A stretch of DNA of 64,000 nucleotides from Streptomyces tanashiensis (GCF_014648895.1 NZ_BMRZ01000010.1:186001-250000), one strand, 5' to 3'. Positions 25,197 to 33,997 are shown, counted from the first letter of the stretch. Made by a program: numbers and translations. The notes: a model not told the origin generated them from the sequence alone.

Positions 25197-26498
25197 TCAG
25201 CGCTTCGCCGCGGCCGCTGCCGCCGCGGCGGCCGGGAGCGCCTCGACCACCCGGCTCACGGCCCGGTCGTCGTGCGAGGCCGAGATGAACCAGGCCTCGA
25301 AGGGCGAGGGCGGCAGGTAGACGCCGCGTCGCAGCAGCTCGTGGAAGAACGGGGTGTAGCGGTACGCCTCGGTGGCGCGGACCCCGTCGAAGTCCACCAC
25401 CTCGTCCTCGCCGAAGAAGACCGAGAACATGGTGCCGGAGTACTGCAGCCGGTGTGCGACGCCCTCCTTGGTGAGGGCGGCGGAGACCTCGGCGCCGATG
25501 GTGGCCGAGACCTGGTCGAGGCGTTCGTACACCTCGGGCGTGCTGTGCCGCAGGGTGGCGAGTCCTGCGGCGGTGGCGACCGGGTTCCCGGAGAGGGTGC
25601 CCGCCTGGTAGACGGGGCCGGCCGGGGCGAGGTGGGCCATGACGTCCGCGCGTCCGCCGAAGGCCGCCGCCGGGAAGCCGCCGCCCATGACCTTGCCGAA
25701 GGTCAGCAGGTCGGGGGCGACGCCGTCCCGGCCGTACCAGCCGGAGCGGCTGGCGCGGAAGCCGGTCATGACCTCGTCGGAGATGAACAGCGCGCCGTGG
25801 CGGGCGGTGATCTCCTTGAGGCCGGCGTTGAAGCCGGGCAGCGGGGGGACGGCGCCCATGTTGCCGGGGGCCGCCTCGGTGATGACGGCGGCGATCTCGG
25901 GGCCGATCTCGGCGAAGACCTTCTCGACGGCCGCCAGGTCGTTGTACGGCAGCACGATCGTGTCGCCGGCCTGGGCGCCGGTGACGCCCGGGGTGTCGGG
26001 CAGCGCGAAGGTCGCGAGGCCGGAGCCGGCCGAGGCGAGCAGCGCGTCCACGTGGCCGTGGTAGCAGCCGGCGAACTTCACGATCTTGCTGCGGCCCGTG
26101 AAGCCGCGCGCGAGGCGGATCGCCGACATCGTCGCCTCGGTGCCGGAGCTGACCAGGCGCACCTGCTCGACCGGGGCGACCCGGTCGACGATCTCCTCGG
26201 CGAGTTCGACCTCTCCGGTGGACGGCGCCCCGAAGGAGGTGCCCCGCTCCAGGGCCCGGGTGACCGCCTCGACGACGGCGGGGTGCCGGTGGCCGAGGAT
26301 CATCGGGCCCCAGGAGCAGATGAGGTCGACGTACTCGTTGCCGTCGCTGTCGGTGAGGTACGGGCCCTCGGCGGAGGCGATGAAGCGGGGGGTGCCGCCG
26401 ACGGCGCCGAAGGCACGGACCGGCGAGTTGACGCCGCCGGGCGTGACCTTGCGGGCGCGCTCGAAGAGCGCCTTGCTGTTCGTCTCGGCGCCGCTCAT
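25197..26498 (-). CDS. hemL: Glutamate-1-semialdehyde 2,1-aminomutase (HemL-type)
   Basis: HemL (433 residues) isomerises glutamate-1-semialdehyde to 5-aminolevulinate using PMP/PLP. Typical segments are TPGGVNSPVRAF, the substrate loop CYHGHVDALLASAGSGLAT, the PLP aspartate in LFISDEVMTGFR, and the Schiff-base lysine in LTFGKVMGGGFPAAAFGG. The start overlaps the acyl-CoA ligase stop by 4 nt (ATGA). It is the last gene of a seven-gene operon that also has hemA and hemB but no hemC or hemD, so I infer a pathway-specific copy. It could still be the only copy; the rest of the genome is not visible. Confidence 0.93.
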   Translation of the reverse strand: MSGAETNSKALFERARKVTPGGVNSPVRAFGAVGGTPRFIASAEGPYLTDSDGNEYVDLICSWGPMILGHRHPAVVEAVTRALERGTSFGAPSTGEVELAEEIVDRVAPVEQVRLVSSGTEATMSAIRLARGFTGRSKIVKFAGCYHGHVDALLASAGSGLATFALPDTPGVTGAQAGDTIVLPYNDLAAVEKVFAEIGPEIAAVITEAAPGNMGAVPPLPGFNAGLKEITARHGALFISDEVMTGFRASRSGWYGRDGVAPDLLTFGKVMGGGFPAAAFGGRADVMAHLAPAGPVYQAGTLSGNPVATAAGLATLRHSTPEVYERLDQVSATIGAEVSAALTKEGVAHRLQYSGTMFSVFFGEDEVVDFDGVRATEAYRYTPFFHELLRRGVYLPPSPFEAWFISASHDDRAVSRVVEALPAAAAAAAAAKR

Positions 26499-28549
26499 CG
26501 GCCGGCCTCCTCGGACGTGTCGTGGCTCAGCGCGGCGTCCAGGACGACGGCGCCCTTCGTGAGGACCCGCACCGGGTTGAGGTCGAGGGCGAAGCCCGCG
26601 GGCCAGTCCTGGACCAGTGCGCCGACCTTGTGGAGGAGTGCGGCGGCGGCCTCGACGTCCACGGCGCCCCGGCCGCGGGTGCCGGCGAGTATCTTCGCGC
26701 CGCGCAGCCCGGCGAGGAGCTCGGCGCCCTCGCCCGGGGCGAGCGGCAGGAGCCGGTGGCCGACGTCGTCCAGCACCTCGGTGAAGATGCCGCCCAGACC
26801 GGCGGTGAGCACCGGGCCCAGGTCGGTGGTGTGGACGCCGACGATCAACTCGACGCCCTCTCCGACGAGTTCCTCGACGAGGACCTGGCCGCCGAGTGCG
26901 GCGAGCCGGTCGTACGCCTCGGGCGCGGCGTCGGCGGTGACGCCGACCTCGACGCCGCCGGCCTCCGTCTTGTGCAGCAGGCCGGGGACCACGGCCTTGA
27001 GCACCGCCGTACCCCCCACCTCGGTCACGGCGGCCGCCGCGTCCTGGGCGCTCTTGGCGATCCGGCCCTGGGGCACGGCGATCCCGGCCTCAGCGAGGAG
27101 GGCCTTCAGCCGCGGCTCCGTGGCGTCGGCGCCGGGGCCGGGCACGGTGCCGGGGCGCGGGGCCTCCGGCAGCGTGCGGGGACGGCTGACCTCCCACAGG
27201 GCGGCGGCGGCGCGCAGGGCGCGGGCCGGGGTCGGATACTCGGGCAGGCCGGCCTCGCGCAGGTCGCGCGGGGCGTCGGGGGCGAGGAAGTCGGCTCCGG
27301 TGCGGGCGACGAGGATGGGCTTGCCGCCCTTCTCGGCGGCCCGGGAGAGGGCGTTGACGGCCTTCTCTACGTCGGGTCCGGCCATCACGCAGAACGCGGC
27401 GACGATGATGTCGACGGTCTCGTCGGCGATCAGGACGTCGAGGGAGCGGTCGAAGAGGGACGGGTCGCTGAGGACGGTGGCCGTGATGTCGACCGGGTTG
27501 TCGATGGCCCCGAAGGCGGGGACGATCTCGGCGAGCGCCTCCTTGCTGCGCGGTTCCAGGGTGCTGAGCTCCAGACCGTGTGCCTCGACGGCGTCGGCGG
27601 CGAGGATGCCGGAGCCGCCGGAGGTGGTGACGACGGCGACGCGGTTGCCGGTGGGGCGTCGCTCGGACTCGAAGACCCGGGCCACGTCGAGGAGTTCGTC
27701 GATGTCGTCGACGCGGACGATGCCGAGGCCGCGCAGGGCCGCGTCCAGGACCCGGTCGTCGGTGGCGAGGGCGCCGGTGTGCGAGGCGGCGGCGCGGCCG
27801 CCCGCCTCCGTACGGCCGGACTTGAGGAGGGCGACGGGCTTGCCGGAGCCGGCCAGCTCGCGGAGGGTCCCGATGTCCGGGGTGTCCTCCAGGTAGCCGA
27901 GGAGGCCCGTGACCTCGGGGACGGCGGCCAGCTCGCGGAGCACCTCCAGGGCGGTGACGTCGGCGTCGTTGCCGGTGCTGACCACCCAGCCGGGGCGCAG
28001 GCCCCGCTCAAGGGCGAGGCTGGCGGCGCCGAAGCCGAGGGCGCCGCTCTGGCTGACGAAGGCGAGGGTGCCGGGCTCGAAGGGCACGGACTCGGCGCCG
28101 AAGAGCGGGCTGAAGGTGGCGAGGACGCGGTTCTCGTAGCCGACGGCCCCGATGCAGTTGGGGCCGATGATCCGCAGGCCTCCGGCGCGGGCCTTGGCGA
28201 CGACCTCCGCCTGGAGGCGGGCGCCCTCCTCGCCGGTCTCGGCGAAGCCGGAGGAGGCGATGACGGCGAGCTTGACGCCGGCGGCCACGCAGTCGTCGAC
28301 GGCGCCGGGGACCCGCTCGGCGGAGACCATGATCAGGGCCAGGTCGACGGGGCCCGGGGCGTCCTTGACGCTGGGGTACGCGGGGACGCCGAGGATCTCC
28401 GGGGAGCGCGGGTTGACCGGCAGGATGCGGCCCTTGTAGCCGTACCGGAGGAGGTAGTCGAGCGGCTTGCGGCCCAGGGCGCCGGGGCGCTCGCTGGCCC
28501 CGATGACGGCGATGGATTCGGCTTCCCAGAGGGCCGAGATGTCACTCAT
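26495..28549 (-). CDS. ADP-forming acyl-CoA ligase (acetate--CoA ligase family)
   Basis: This 684-residue fused protein has the ACD arrangement. Residues 1-130 are the CoA-binding Rossmann domain (SIAVIGASERPGALGRKPL). Next come two succinyl-CoA-ligase-like domains carrying the phospho-His region AAASHTGALATDD. The C-terminal ATP-grasp domain has AVLKAVVPGLLHKTEAGGV and LDLNPVRVL. Such enzymes make acyl-CoA, ADP and phosphate. The gene overlaps hemA upstream and hemL downstream by 4 nt each, so it is co-translated with 5-aminolevulinate synthesis. Its substrate is probably an acid of this pathway (aminolevulinate, porphobilinogen or a product), but that is inference. Confidence 0.9.
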   Translation of the reverse strand: MSDISALWEAESIAVIGASERPGALGRKPLDYLLRYGYKGRILPVNPRSPEILGVPAYPSVKDAPGPVDLALIMVSAERVPGAVDDCVAAGVKLAVIASSGFAETGEEGARLQAEVVAKARAGGLRIIGPNCIGAVGYENRVLATFSPLFGAESVPFEPGTLAFVSQSGALGFGAASLALERGLRPGWVVSTGNDADVTALEVLRELAAVPEVTGLLGYLEDTPDIGTLRELAGSGKPVALLKSGRTEAGGRAAASHTGALATDDRVLDAALRGLGIVRVDDIDELLDVARVFESERRPTGNRVAVVTTSGGSGILAADAVEAHGLELSTLEPRSKEALAEIVPAFGAIDNPVDITATVLSDPSLFDRSLDVLIADETVDIIVAAFCVMAGPDVEKAVNALSRAAEKGGKPILVARTGADFLAPDAPRDLREAGLPEYPTPARALRAAAALWEVSRPRTLPEAPRPGTVPGPGADATEPRLKALLAEAGIAVPQGRIAKSAQDAAAAVTEVGGTAVLKAVVPGLLHKTEAGGVEVGVTADAAPEAYDRLAALGGQVLVEELVGEGVELIVGVHTTDLGPVLTAGLGGIFTEVLDDVGHRLLPLAPGEGAELLAGLRGAKILAGTRGRGAVDVEAAAALLHKVGALVQDWPAGFALDLNPVRVLTKGAVVLDAALSHDTSEEAGR

Positions 28550-29895
28550 GCGATGGCCTCGATCTTCTTCTCGTTCGGGTCGTTCGTGTCGCTGTCATGG
28601 GCGGATTCCGCCGCGGCGAAGAGGCGGGTGAAGGCGGCGATGTGCCGGGCCCCGTCCGGGTCGGCGGCCAGTTCCCGTACGAGGACGGTCGGCTGGTGCA
28701 GCGCCTTGTCGACGATCCGGCGCACGCTGCGGCCGATCTCCTGGCGGGCGGCCCCGTCGAGGCCCTCCAACCGGCGGGCGAGCCGGTCGAGTTCGGCCTC
28801 GGCGGCCTCGGTGGCGGCGGTGCGCAGGGCGGTGAGGACGGGCTTGGCTCCGGCGAGCCGGAGGCCGGTGCGGAACTGCTCGACCTCGGCGTCGATGAGC
28901 TCGTGCGCGGCCTGGACGCTGGCGGCGGAGATCTCGTCCTCCTGCCCCTCCTCCGCGATCCGGCGCAGGTCGACGAAGGTGACGCCGGGCAGCTCCGCCG
29001 CGCCGGGCGCGATGTTGTGGGGCAGGGACAGGTCGAGCAGGAACAGCTCCCGGCCGTCCCGGGCGGCGAGCGCCTCCTCGACCTGCCGGGCGGTGACGAG
29101 GTGGCCGGTGGCGGCGGTGGCGCCGACGACGACGTCCACCTCGGTGAGCAGCCGGGGCACGTCCGCCAGGTCGTACCCCACTCCCCCGGTGGTCTCGGCG
29201 AGCCGCTGGGCCTTCTCCGGGGTGCGGTTGGCGACGTGCACCCGGTCGAGGCCGGAGCGGCGCAGCGCGGCGACGACGACGCCGGCGAAGGCGCCGGCGC
29301 CGATGACGAGGGCGGTCTTGCCGTGCAGGGAGCCGACCCGGCGCTCGAAGAAGCCGAGCCCGGCGGTGGCGAGCGAGCGGCCGGCCTCGTTGAGCCCGGT
29401 CTCGTTGCGGGCCCGCTTGCCGACCCGCAGGGCGGTCTGGACGGCCTTGGCGAGGACCCGGCCGGTGCGGTCGAGCCGCTGGGACCGTTCGAGCCCGAGC
29501 TTCACCTGGCCGAGGATCTGGTCCTCGCCGACGACGACCGATTCGAGTCCGGAGGCCACGGCGAAGAGGTGGCGTACCGCTCCGTCGGCGTGGTGGCTGT
29601 AGAGGTGCGGGGCGATCTCCTCGTGGTCCACCCCGGTGTGCTGGGCGAACAGCTCGCCCAGGCCCGTGAGTCCGCCCGGATCGCCGGCGCCGTCGGTGCC
29701 GCCGCGGGTCTCGGCGTAGATCTCCAGGCGGTTGCAGGTGGAGACGACGACGGCGGCGTCGATGCCGTCGACGGAGGTCACGTCGGAGACGAGGTCCTCG
29801 GCGGGCCGGTCGGTGCCGGCGAGTCTCTCCAGGAGGTCGAGCGGGGCGCTGGCATGACTGATGCCGAGGACCAGCATGGTGGAGGACGGGGTCAC
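28546..29895 (-). CDS. hemA: Glutamyl-tRNA reductase (HemA-type)
   Basis: HemA (449 residues) reduces Glu-tRNA(Glu) to glutamate-1-semialdehyde with NADPH. The catalytic cysteine is in VVSTCNRLEIYA. Other features are VVGEDQILGQVKLGLE, the NADPH-binding VIGAGAFAGVVVAAL and a C-terminal dimerisation helix (VRRIVDKALHQPT). It is shorter than the haem-pathway HemA I remember from streptomycetes (over 500 residues), and hemC and hemD do not follow. The GTG at 29895 lies 4 nt after the hemB stop; an ATG at 29877 is the alternative. Neither has a strong ribosome binding site, so coupling to hemB is likely. Confidence 0.92.
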   Translation of the reverse strand: MTPSSTMLVLGISHASAPLDLLERLAGTDRPAEDLVSDVTSVDGIDAAVVVSTCNRLEIYAETRGGTDGAGDPGGLTGLGELFAQHTGVDHEEIAPHLYSHHADGAVRHLFAVASGLESVVVGEDQILGQVKLGLERSQRLDRTGRVLAKAVQTALRVGKRARNETGLNEAGRSLATAGLGFFERRVGSLHGKTALVIGAGAFAGVVVAALRRSGLDRVHVANRTPEKAQRLAETTGGVGYDLADVPRLLTEVDVVVGATAATGHLVTARQVEEALAARDGRELFLLDLSLPHNIAPGAAELPGVTFVDLRRIAEEGQEDEISAASVQAAHELIDAEVEQFRTGLRLAGAKPVLTALRTAATEAAEAELDRLARRLEGLDGAARQEIGRSVRRIVDKALHQPTVLVRELAADPDGARHIAAFTRLFAAAESAHDSDTNDPNEKKIEAIA

Positions 29896-29899
29896 CGGG

Positions 29900-30919
29900 T
29901 CACCGGTCCAGGGTCTGGGCGAACTCGGAGGCCCAGTAGGTGATGATCTGGGTGGCGCCGGCGCGGTGGATGGAGGCGAGGCTCTCCCGGACGACCTGGT
30001 CGCGGTCGATCCAGCCCTTGGCGGCGGCCGCCTCGACCATGGAGTACTCGCCGGAGACCTGGTAGGCGGCGACGGGGACCTGCACGTGGTCGGCGATGAG
30101 CCGGACGATGTCGAGGTAGGCGAGGGCGGGCTTGACCATGACGAGGTCGGCGCCCTCGGCGACGTCGAGCGAGACCTCCAGGAGGGATTCGCGGATGTTG
30201 CCGGGGAACTGCTGGTAGCCCTTGCGGTCGCCGCGCAGGGTGGACTCGACGGCGTCGCGGAAGGGGCCGTAGAAGTGCGAGGCGTACTTGGCGGAGTAGC
30301 CGAGGATGGCGACGGACTGGTGCCCGGCCAGGTCGAGGGCCTCGCGGATGCGGCGCACCTGGCCGTCCATCATGCCGCTGGGGGCGACGATCTGGGCGCC
30401 CGCGTCGGCCTGGACGACGGCCGCCTGGGCGTACAGCTCGATGCTGGCGTCGTTGTCGACGTCGCCGTCGGCGTCCAGGACACCGGTGTGGCCGTGGTCG
30501 GTGTACTCGTCGAGGTTGATGTCGCCGATGATCACGGTGGAGTCGCCGACCTCGGCGGCGACGTCGCGCAGGGCGACCTGGAGGATGCCGTCGGGGTCGA
30601 CGGCGCCGGTGCCGGTGGGGTCCTTGTGCTCGGGGATGCCGAAGAGGATGAGTCCGCCGACCCCGTTGGCGACGGCCTCGGCGGCGGCCTTGCGGAGGGT
30701 GTCGCGGGTGTGCTGGAAGACGCCCGGCATGGAGGGGATCTCGCGCGGTTCGGTGAGGCCCTCGCGGAGGAAGAGGGGCTGGACGAGGTTGGCGGGGCCG
30801 ACGCGGGTCTCGGCGGCGAAGCGTCGCAGGGCGGGCGTGCGGCGCAGCCGGCGGGGGCGGTAGTAGGGGGCGGCGGGGTCGGTGGCCGCGGTGTTGCGGC
30901 CGTAGGCGTCGTACGTCAT
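29900..30919 (-). CDS. hemB: Porphobilinogen synthase (HemB-type)
   Basis: HemB (339 residues) condenses two 5-aminolevulinates to the pyrrole porphobilinogen. The two Schiff-base lysines are in GYSAKYASHFYGPFR and LVMVKPALAYLD. The metal-site stretch reads DINLDEYTDHGHTGVLD, with no cysteines, which is the Asp-rich magnesium-type pattern and not the zinc Cys triad. The start has GAGGGAG 8 nt upstream. It follows the racemase-like gene by about 100 bp and precedes hemA by 4 nt. Confidence 0.94.
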   Translation of the reverse strand: MTYDAYGRNTAATDPAAPYYRPRRLRRTPALRRFAAETRVGPANLVQPLFLREGLTEPREIPSMPGVFQHTRDTLRKAAAEAVANGVGGLILFGIPEHKDPTGTGAVDPDGILQVALRDVAAEVGDSTVIIGDINLDEYTDHGHTGVLDADGDVDNDASIELYAQAAVVQADAGAQIVAPSGMMDGQVRRIREALDLAGHQSVAILGYSAKYASHFYGPFRDAVESTLRGDRKGYQQFPGNIRESLLEVSLDVAEGADLVMVKPALAYLDIVRLIADHVQVPVAAYQVSGEYSMVEAAAAKGWIDRDQVVRESLASIHRAGATQIITYWASEFAQTLDR

Positions 30920-31019
30920 GGGCGTGACTCCCTCGAAGGCGTGGCGGCGTGCGGTGCATGACGGTGGGGGTACGGGCGCGGGGCGGGGTGCGGGGCGATG
31001 GAGCCGGACACGGCATCTC

Positions 31020-31820
31020 CTAGAGGGCCGAGCCCAGGAAGACCTGCTCCAGGTGCTTGGCGACGGGCTCGTCGGGGCGGCTGAACCAGTAGCCGTGGCC
31101 GCTGCGCTGGAAGAGCTTCAGCTCGCCGAGCTGGACGAGGGTCTCCGCGAGCTTCACGGCGAGTCCGGCGGGGTCGATGACGGGCAGGCCGTGCAGTTCG
31201 TGGATGCCGAGGTGCCAGAGGATCTCGTTGGGGATGCCCTCGGCGGGGATGATGACCTCGGCCCCTGCCTCGGCGGCGCGCAGGGCGGCCGCCGAGTAGA
31301 TCTCGACGAACTCGTCGAAGTCGCCCTCCAGGGAGCGGTGCACGGAGTCCCAGCCGCCGGGCACGACCTCGTACGAGCTGAGCGAGGACTCCAGCCGGTA
31401 CTGGCGGATGTTGGCCCTGATGGGCTCCTCCAGGGGCGGCATGAAGCCGAGGACGCCGAAGCGCTGGCCGGTGAGGGCCGAGAGGAAGAAGGCCGTCTCG
31501 CCGTAGCCGAGGGTGGGGATGGAGGCGAGGTGGCGGGCGTCGCGCAGGCCGGGGTCCTGGCCGGCGGCGATCACCCAGGCGTCGTAGCCCTCCCGCTCCG
31601 CGACGAGCGCGGACTCGGAGAAGTGCCGGCTGAAGAGCACCTGGGCGGAGTGGTGGCCGACGAGGCCGAAGGGGGTGCGGTCGGGGTACGTGTCGGCCGG
31701 CAGGGTCTTGATGTCGACGGTGGTGCCGGGTGCGGCGATCGCGTCGAGGTGCTCGCGATACCACTGGTCGAGCAGGGGCAGCCGTCCCTCAACGGTGTGC
31801 TTGTGAAACCAGATCCGCAT
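31020..31820 (-). CDS. Asp/Glu/hydantoin racemase-fold protein lacking catalytic Cys
   Basis: This 266-residue protein follows the Asp/Glu racemase pattern: two alpha/beta domains, VIAAGQDPGLRDARHL then IPTLGYGETAFFLSALTGQRFGVLGF, and later GAEVIIPAEGIPNEIL. In active racemases the first element holds Cys (ACxxDPGL) and the second holds Cys (GCAGM). Here both positions are alanine, and the whole protein contains no cysteine. A two-base racemisation is therefore unlikely, and a lyase, isomerase or binding role is more plausible. The ATG at 31820 has AAAGGTG 6 nt upstream and overlaps the monooxygenase gene by 32 nt. Confidence 0.8.
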   Translation of the reverse strand: MRIWFHKHTVEGRLPLLDQWYREHLDAIAAPGTTVDIKTLPADTYPDRTPFGLVGHHSAQVLFSRHFSESALVAEREGYDAWVIAAGQDPGLRDARHLASIPTLGYGETAFFLSALTGQRFGVLGFMPPLEEPIRANIRQYRLESSLSSYEVVPGGWDSVHRSLEGDFDEFVEIYSAAALRAAEAGAEVIIPAEGIPNEILWHLGIHELHGLPVIDPAGLAVKLAETLVQLGELKLFQRSGHGYWFSRPDEPVAKHLEQVFLGSAL

Positions 31821-33039
31821 GTGCGTCACCTTTCAGGGGTCGTGGTGCGACGTCGAGAAGTGATGCCTTGAGCAGGTAGTCGGTGGCCGCGCGGGGATCC
31901 GCCGCGGTGCGCCGCAGGTCGGCGATCCGGGCGAGGAGTTCCGCGGGGCTGTCGAGGCCGGCCGTGCGGGCCTCGCTGCGCGGGAGGACCGCCGTCTCGA
32001 CGACGCAGCGGCGCCGGCCGAGGGCCGTGTCGAGGGGTGCCTCGTCGCCCGTGCCTGTCTGCAGCACGGTGGCGAGGGCCCGGCCGGTCTCCACGGCGTC
32101 GTGCAGCCCGCAGTTCATGTTCAGGCCGCCGGCGGTGGAGGTGAGGTGGGCCGCGTCCCCGGCGAAGAGCACCCGGCCGGCCCGGTAGCGCGGCAGCAGG
32201 AACCGCGCGAGCCGGTAGGTGTGCGCGTCCGTGATCCGCACGGCCCGTCCGGCGGCGCCCGGGAGCGCCCGCTCGACCCTGGCCCGTACGGCCTCGGGTG
32301 CGAGCACCTCGGCGCGGGGCGTCCCGCGCCGGATCCGGAAGATGAGCCGCCAGTGGTCGGGCATCCCCAGCGCGCTGAACGAGCCCCGGGGGTCGCGGAC
32401 GTACGCCAGCGGGGCGAGCCCCGGGACCAGTTCGTCGAGCGGGGAGTCGGTGACCACGCGCAGCGCGTAGTCGGGGTACTCCTCGGCCGTGCCGGGCAGC
32501 CCGGCGATCTCCCGCAGCCGGCTCCGGCTGCCGTCGGCCGCCAGGACGTACGGATGGTGGCCGACGGTGGCCCGGCCCGCCGCTTCCTCGGTGCGCAGCC
32601 GCACCCCGCCGCCGGTCTCGGCGGCGCCGGTGACGGTGGCCCCGAACCGTACGTCGGCGAGACCGGTCGCGGTCAGCGCGTCGAGCAGCAGCGGGGTGAG
32701 CCGGGCCTGTTCGACGTGGAGCCGGTAGGGGTGGCGGGTGTGTCCGGCGAGCAGGGAGTAGTTCAGCTCGGCGTGGACTCCGCCGTCCAGGTCCCGCCAC
32801 TGGAGGCGGTCGACGGTGCGGCCCCGGCGCCGCAGGGCGGCCGCCACGCCGAGTTCGTCGAGGAGGTCGAGGGTGGCGGGGTGGAAGGTGGAGGCGCGGG
32901 ACTCGGTGGCCAGTTCGTTCCGGGACTCCAGGACGGTCACGGGGACCCCGGAGCGGGCGAGGACGAGCGCGGCGGTCAGGCCCACCGGCCCGGCCCCGAC
33001 GACGGCGACCGGCCCGGGCGGCGCGGTACGGCCGCTCAC
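31789..33039 (-). CDS. FAD-dependent aromatic-type monooxygenase
   Basis: This 416-residue flavoprotein hydroxylase (group A, PHBH-like) has the dinucleotide motif VAVVGAGPVGLTAALVLARSG at the N-terminus. The middle DG motif is VLAADGSRSRLREIAG. The flavin GD motif is VLFAGDAAHLTSTAGGLNMN. The GTG start overlaps the isomerase-like gene as GTGA, and the end overlaps the racemase-like gene. In this operon the likely substrate is an electron-rich ring such as a pyrrole derived from porphobilinogen. That substrate is inferred from gene order only. Confidence 0.88.
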   Translation of the reverse strand: MSGRTAPPGPVAVVGAGPVGLTAALVLARSGVPVTVLESRNELATESRASTFHPATLDLLDELGVAAALRRRGRTVDRLQWRDLDGGVHAELNYSLLAGHTRHPYRLHVEQARLTPLLLDALTATGLADVRFGATVTGAAETGGGVRLRTEEAAGRATVGHHPYVLAADGSRSRLREIAGLPGTAEEYPDYALRVVTDSPLDELVPGLAPLAYVRDPRGSFSALGMPDHWRLIFRIRRGTPRAEVLAPEAVRARVERALPGAAGRAVRITDAHTYRLARFLLPRYRAGRVLFAGDAAHLTSTAGGLNMNCGLHDAVETGRALATVLQTGTGDEAPLDTALGRRRCVVETAVLPRSEARTAGLDSPAELLARIADLRRTAADPRAATDYLLKASLLDVAPRPLKGDAHADLVSQAHR

Positions 33040-33881
33040 GGCACGGCCACGGCGGCGGGCCCGGGTGCGCCGTCCCGGCCGCTCGCGGCGCCACCGGTGC
33101 GCCCGGCGCCGCCGGTCCCGTCGCGGTCGCTTGTCCTGCCGCGGGCGCCGGTCCTTTCGGCGAGCCGGCGCAGCAGCGGGTGCGCGTCCGGTCCGTCGGC
33201 CGGGAGGCCGAGGGTGTCCCGGGCCCACCAGGCGCTCGCCAGGTTGGAGGTGAGCAGGACGCGCCCGCTGTCCCGGCCGAGTTCGGCGAGCGCGTCGAAG
33301 GTGAACATGCCGGTGCCGGTGAAGAGCAGCGTGGCGTCCTCGGGGAGCTCGGCCTCCCGTACCTGGGCGACGAGTTCCTCGGTGGTCACGTCGTACGGGG
33401 AGAAGCGCGCGCCGGCCCGGATCTTGACGATCCGGTCGACCGTGAGTCCGGCCGACTCCCAGTAGGCGTGCGAGAGTTCGGTGAGCCAGGGCTCGTACGG
33501 CGAGACGAGGACCAGCCGCTCGGCGCCCACGGCGCGGGCGGTGTCGAGGATGGCCAGGGCGGCGGACCGCACGGGCGCCCCGGCGCGCTCGGAGAGCTCC
33601 GCGCAGAGCGCGCGGTCGCCTTCGGGCGTGAGGAGGTAGTGCGAGCCGGTGCAGGAGACGACGGCCGCGTCGAGACGCAGTCCACCGAAATTCCCCAGCA
33701 CTTCGGGGAGCACGTCGTTGTACTTCTCGAGACGACCGCGCAGGTCTTTTCCGGGGAGTACCGGGAATCGTGAGGTGTGAACATTGAATGCGGGGGTGAC
33801 GAGGCTGCCGATCTCGGGTTCGGCGGCGGCGTTTCCTGACGGAACCACCACACCGAGTCGCGGCGCCGATTGCAGAGCCAT
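33036..33881 (-). CDS. Maleate isomerase / arylmalonate decarboxylase-like protein
   Basis: This 281-residue protein matches the maleate cis-trans isomerase branch of the Asp/Glu racemase superfamily, starting RLGVVVPSGNAAAEPE. The first catalytic cysteine is present in VVSCTGSHYLL. The second position, usually SCT-like, reads LLFTGTGMFTFD without cysteine. The substrate or reaction may therefore differ from maleate isomerase. The C-terminal 40 residues are Gly/Arg/Asp-rich and low complexity. It is the first gene of the hem-type operon, with GGGAG upstream of the ATG and a palindrome 56-73 bp before the start. Confidence 0.8.
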   Translation of the reverse strand: MALQSAPRLGVVVPSGNAAAEPEIGSLVTPAFNVHTSRFPVLPGKDLRGRLEKYNDVLPEVLGNFGGLRLDAAVVSCTGSHYLLTPEGDRALCAELSERAGAPVRSAALAILDTARAVGAERLVLVSPYEPWLTELSHAYWESAGLTVDRIVKIRAGARFSPYDVTTEELVAQVREAELPEDATLLFTGTGMFTFDALAELGRDSGRVLLTSNLASAWWARDTLGLPADGPDAHPLLRRLAERTGARGRTSDRDGTGGAGRTGGAASGRDGAPGPAAVAVP

Positions 33882-33936
33882 GAACGAGTCTCTCCCATCC
33901 GTCGGTGCCATTGACATCACCGTACGGGGCGGGTGA

Positions 33937-33954
33937 CCCGTACATCGATACGGG
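33937..33954. promoter_or_regulatory. Palindrome upstream of the hem-type operon
   Basis: CCCGTA-CATCGA-TACGGG is a perfect 6-bp inverted repeat with a 6-nt centre, 56 bp before the first gene of the operon and downstream of the tautomerase terminator. It is a candidate operator for the YciI-LuxR or LysR regulator of the cluster. Confidence 0.4.
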
Positions 33955-33997
33955 AATCCGCACTCCTTTTCGGGACGCCGGCTCCCGGAAATGCGAA

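Noticed and set aside
25197..29895. Ordinary haem operon
   Set aside because: hemC and hemD are absent, and an acyl-CoA ligase, a monooxygenase and two racemase-superfamily genes are embedded with tight overlaps. I kept a specialised pathway as the main reading, while noting that the genome-wide copy number is unknown.
33911..33916. TTGACA -35 hexamer on the plus strand before the tautomerase terminator
   Set aside because: No -10 lies at a suitable distance and no plus-strand gene follows.
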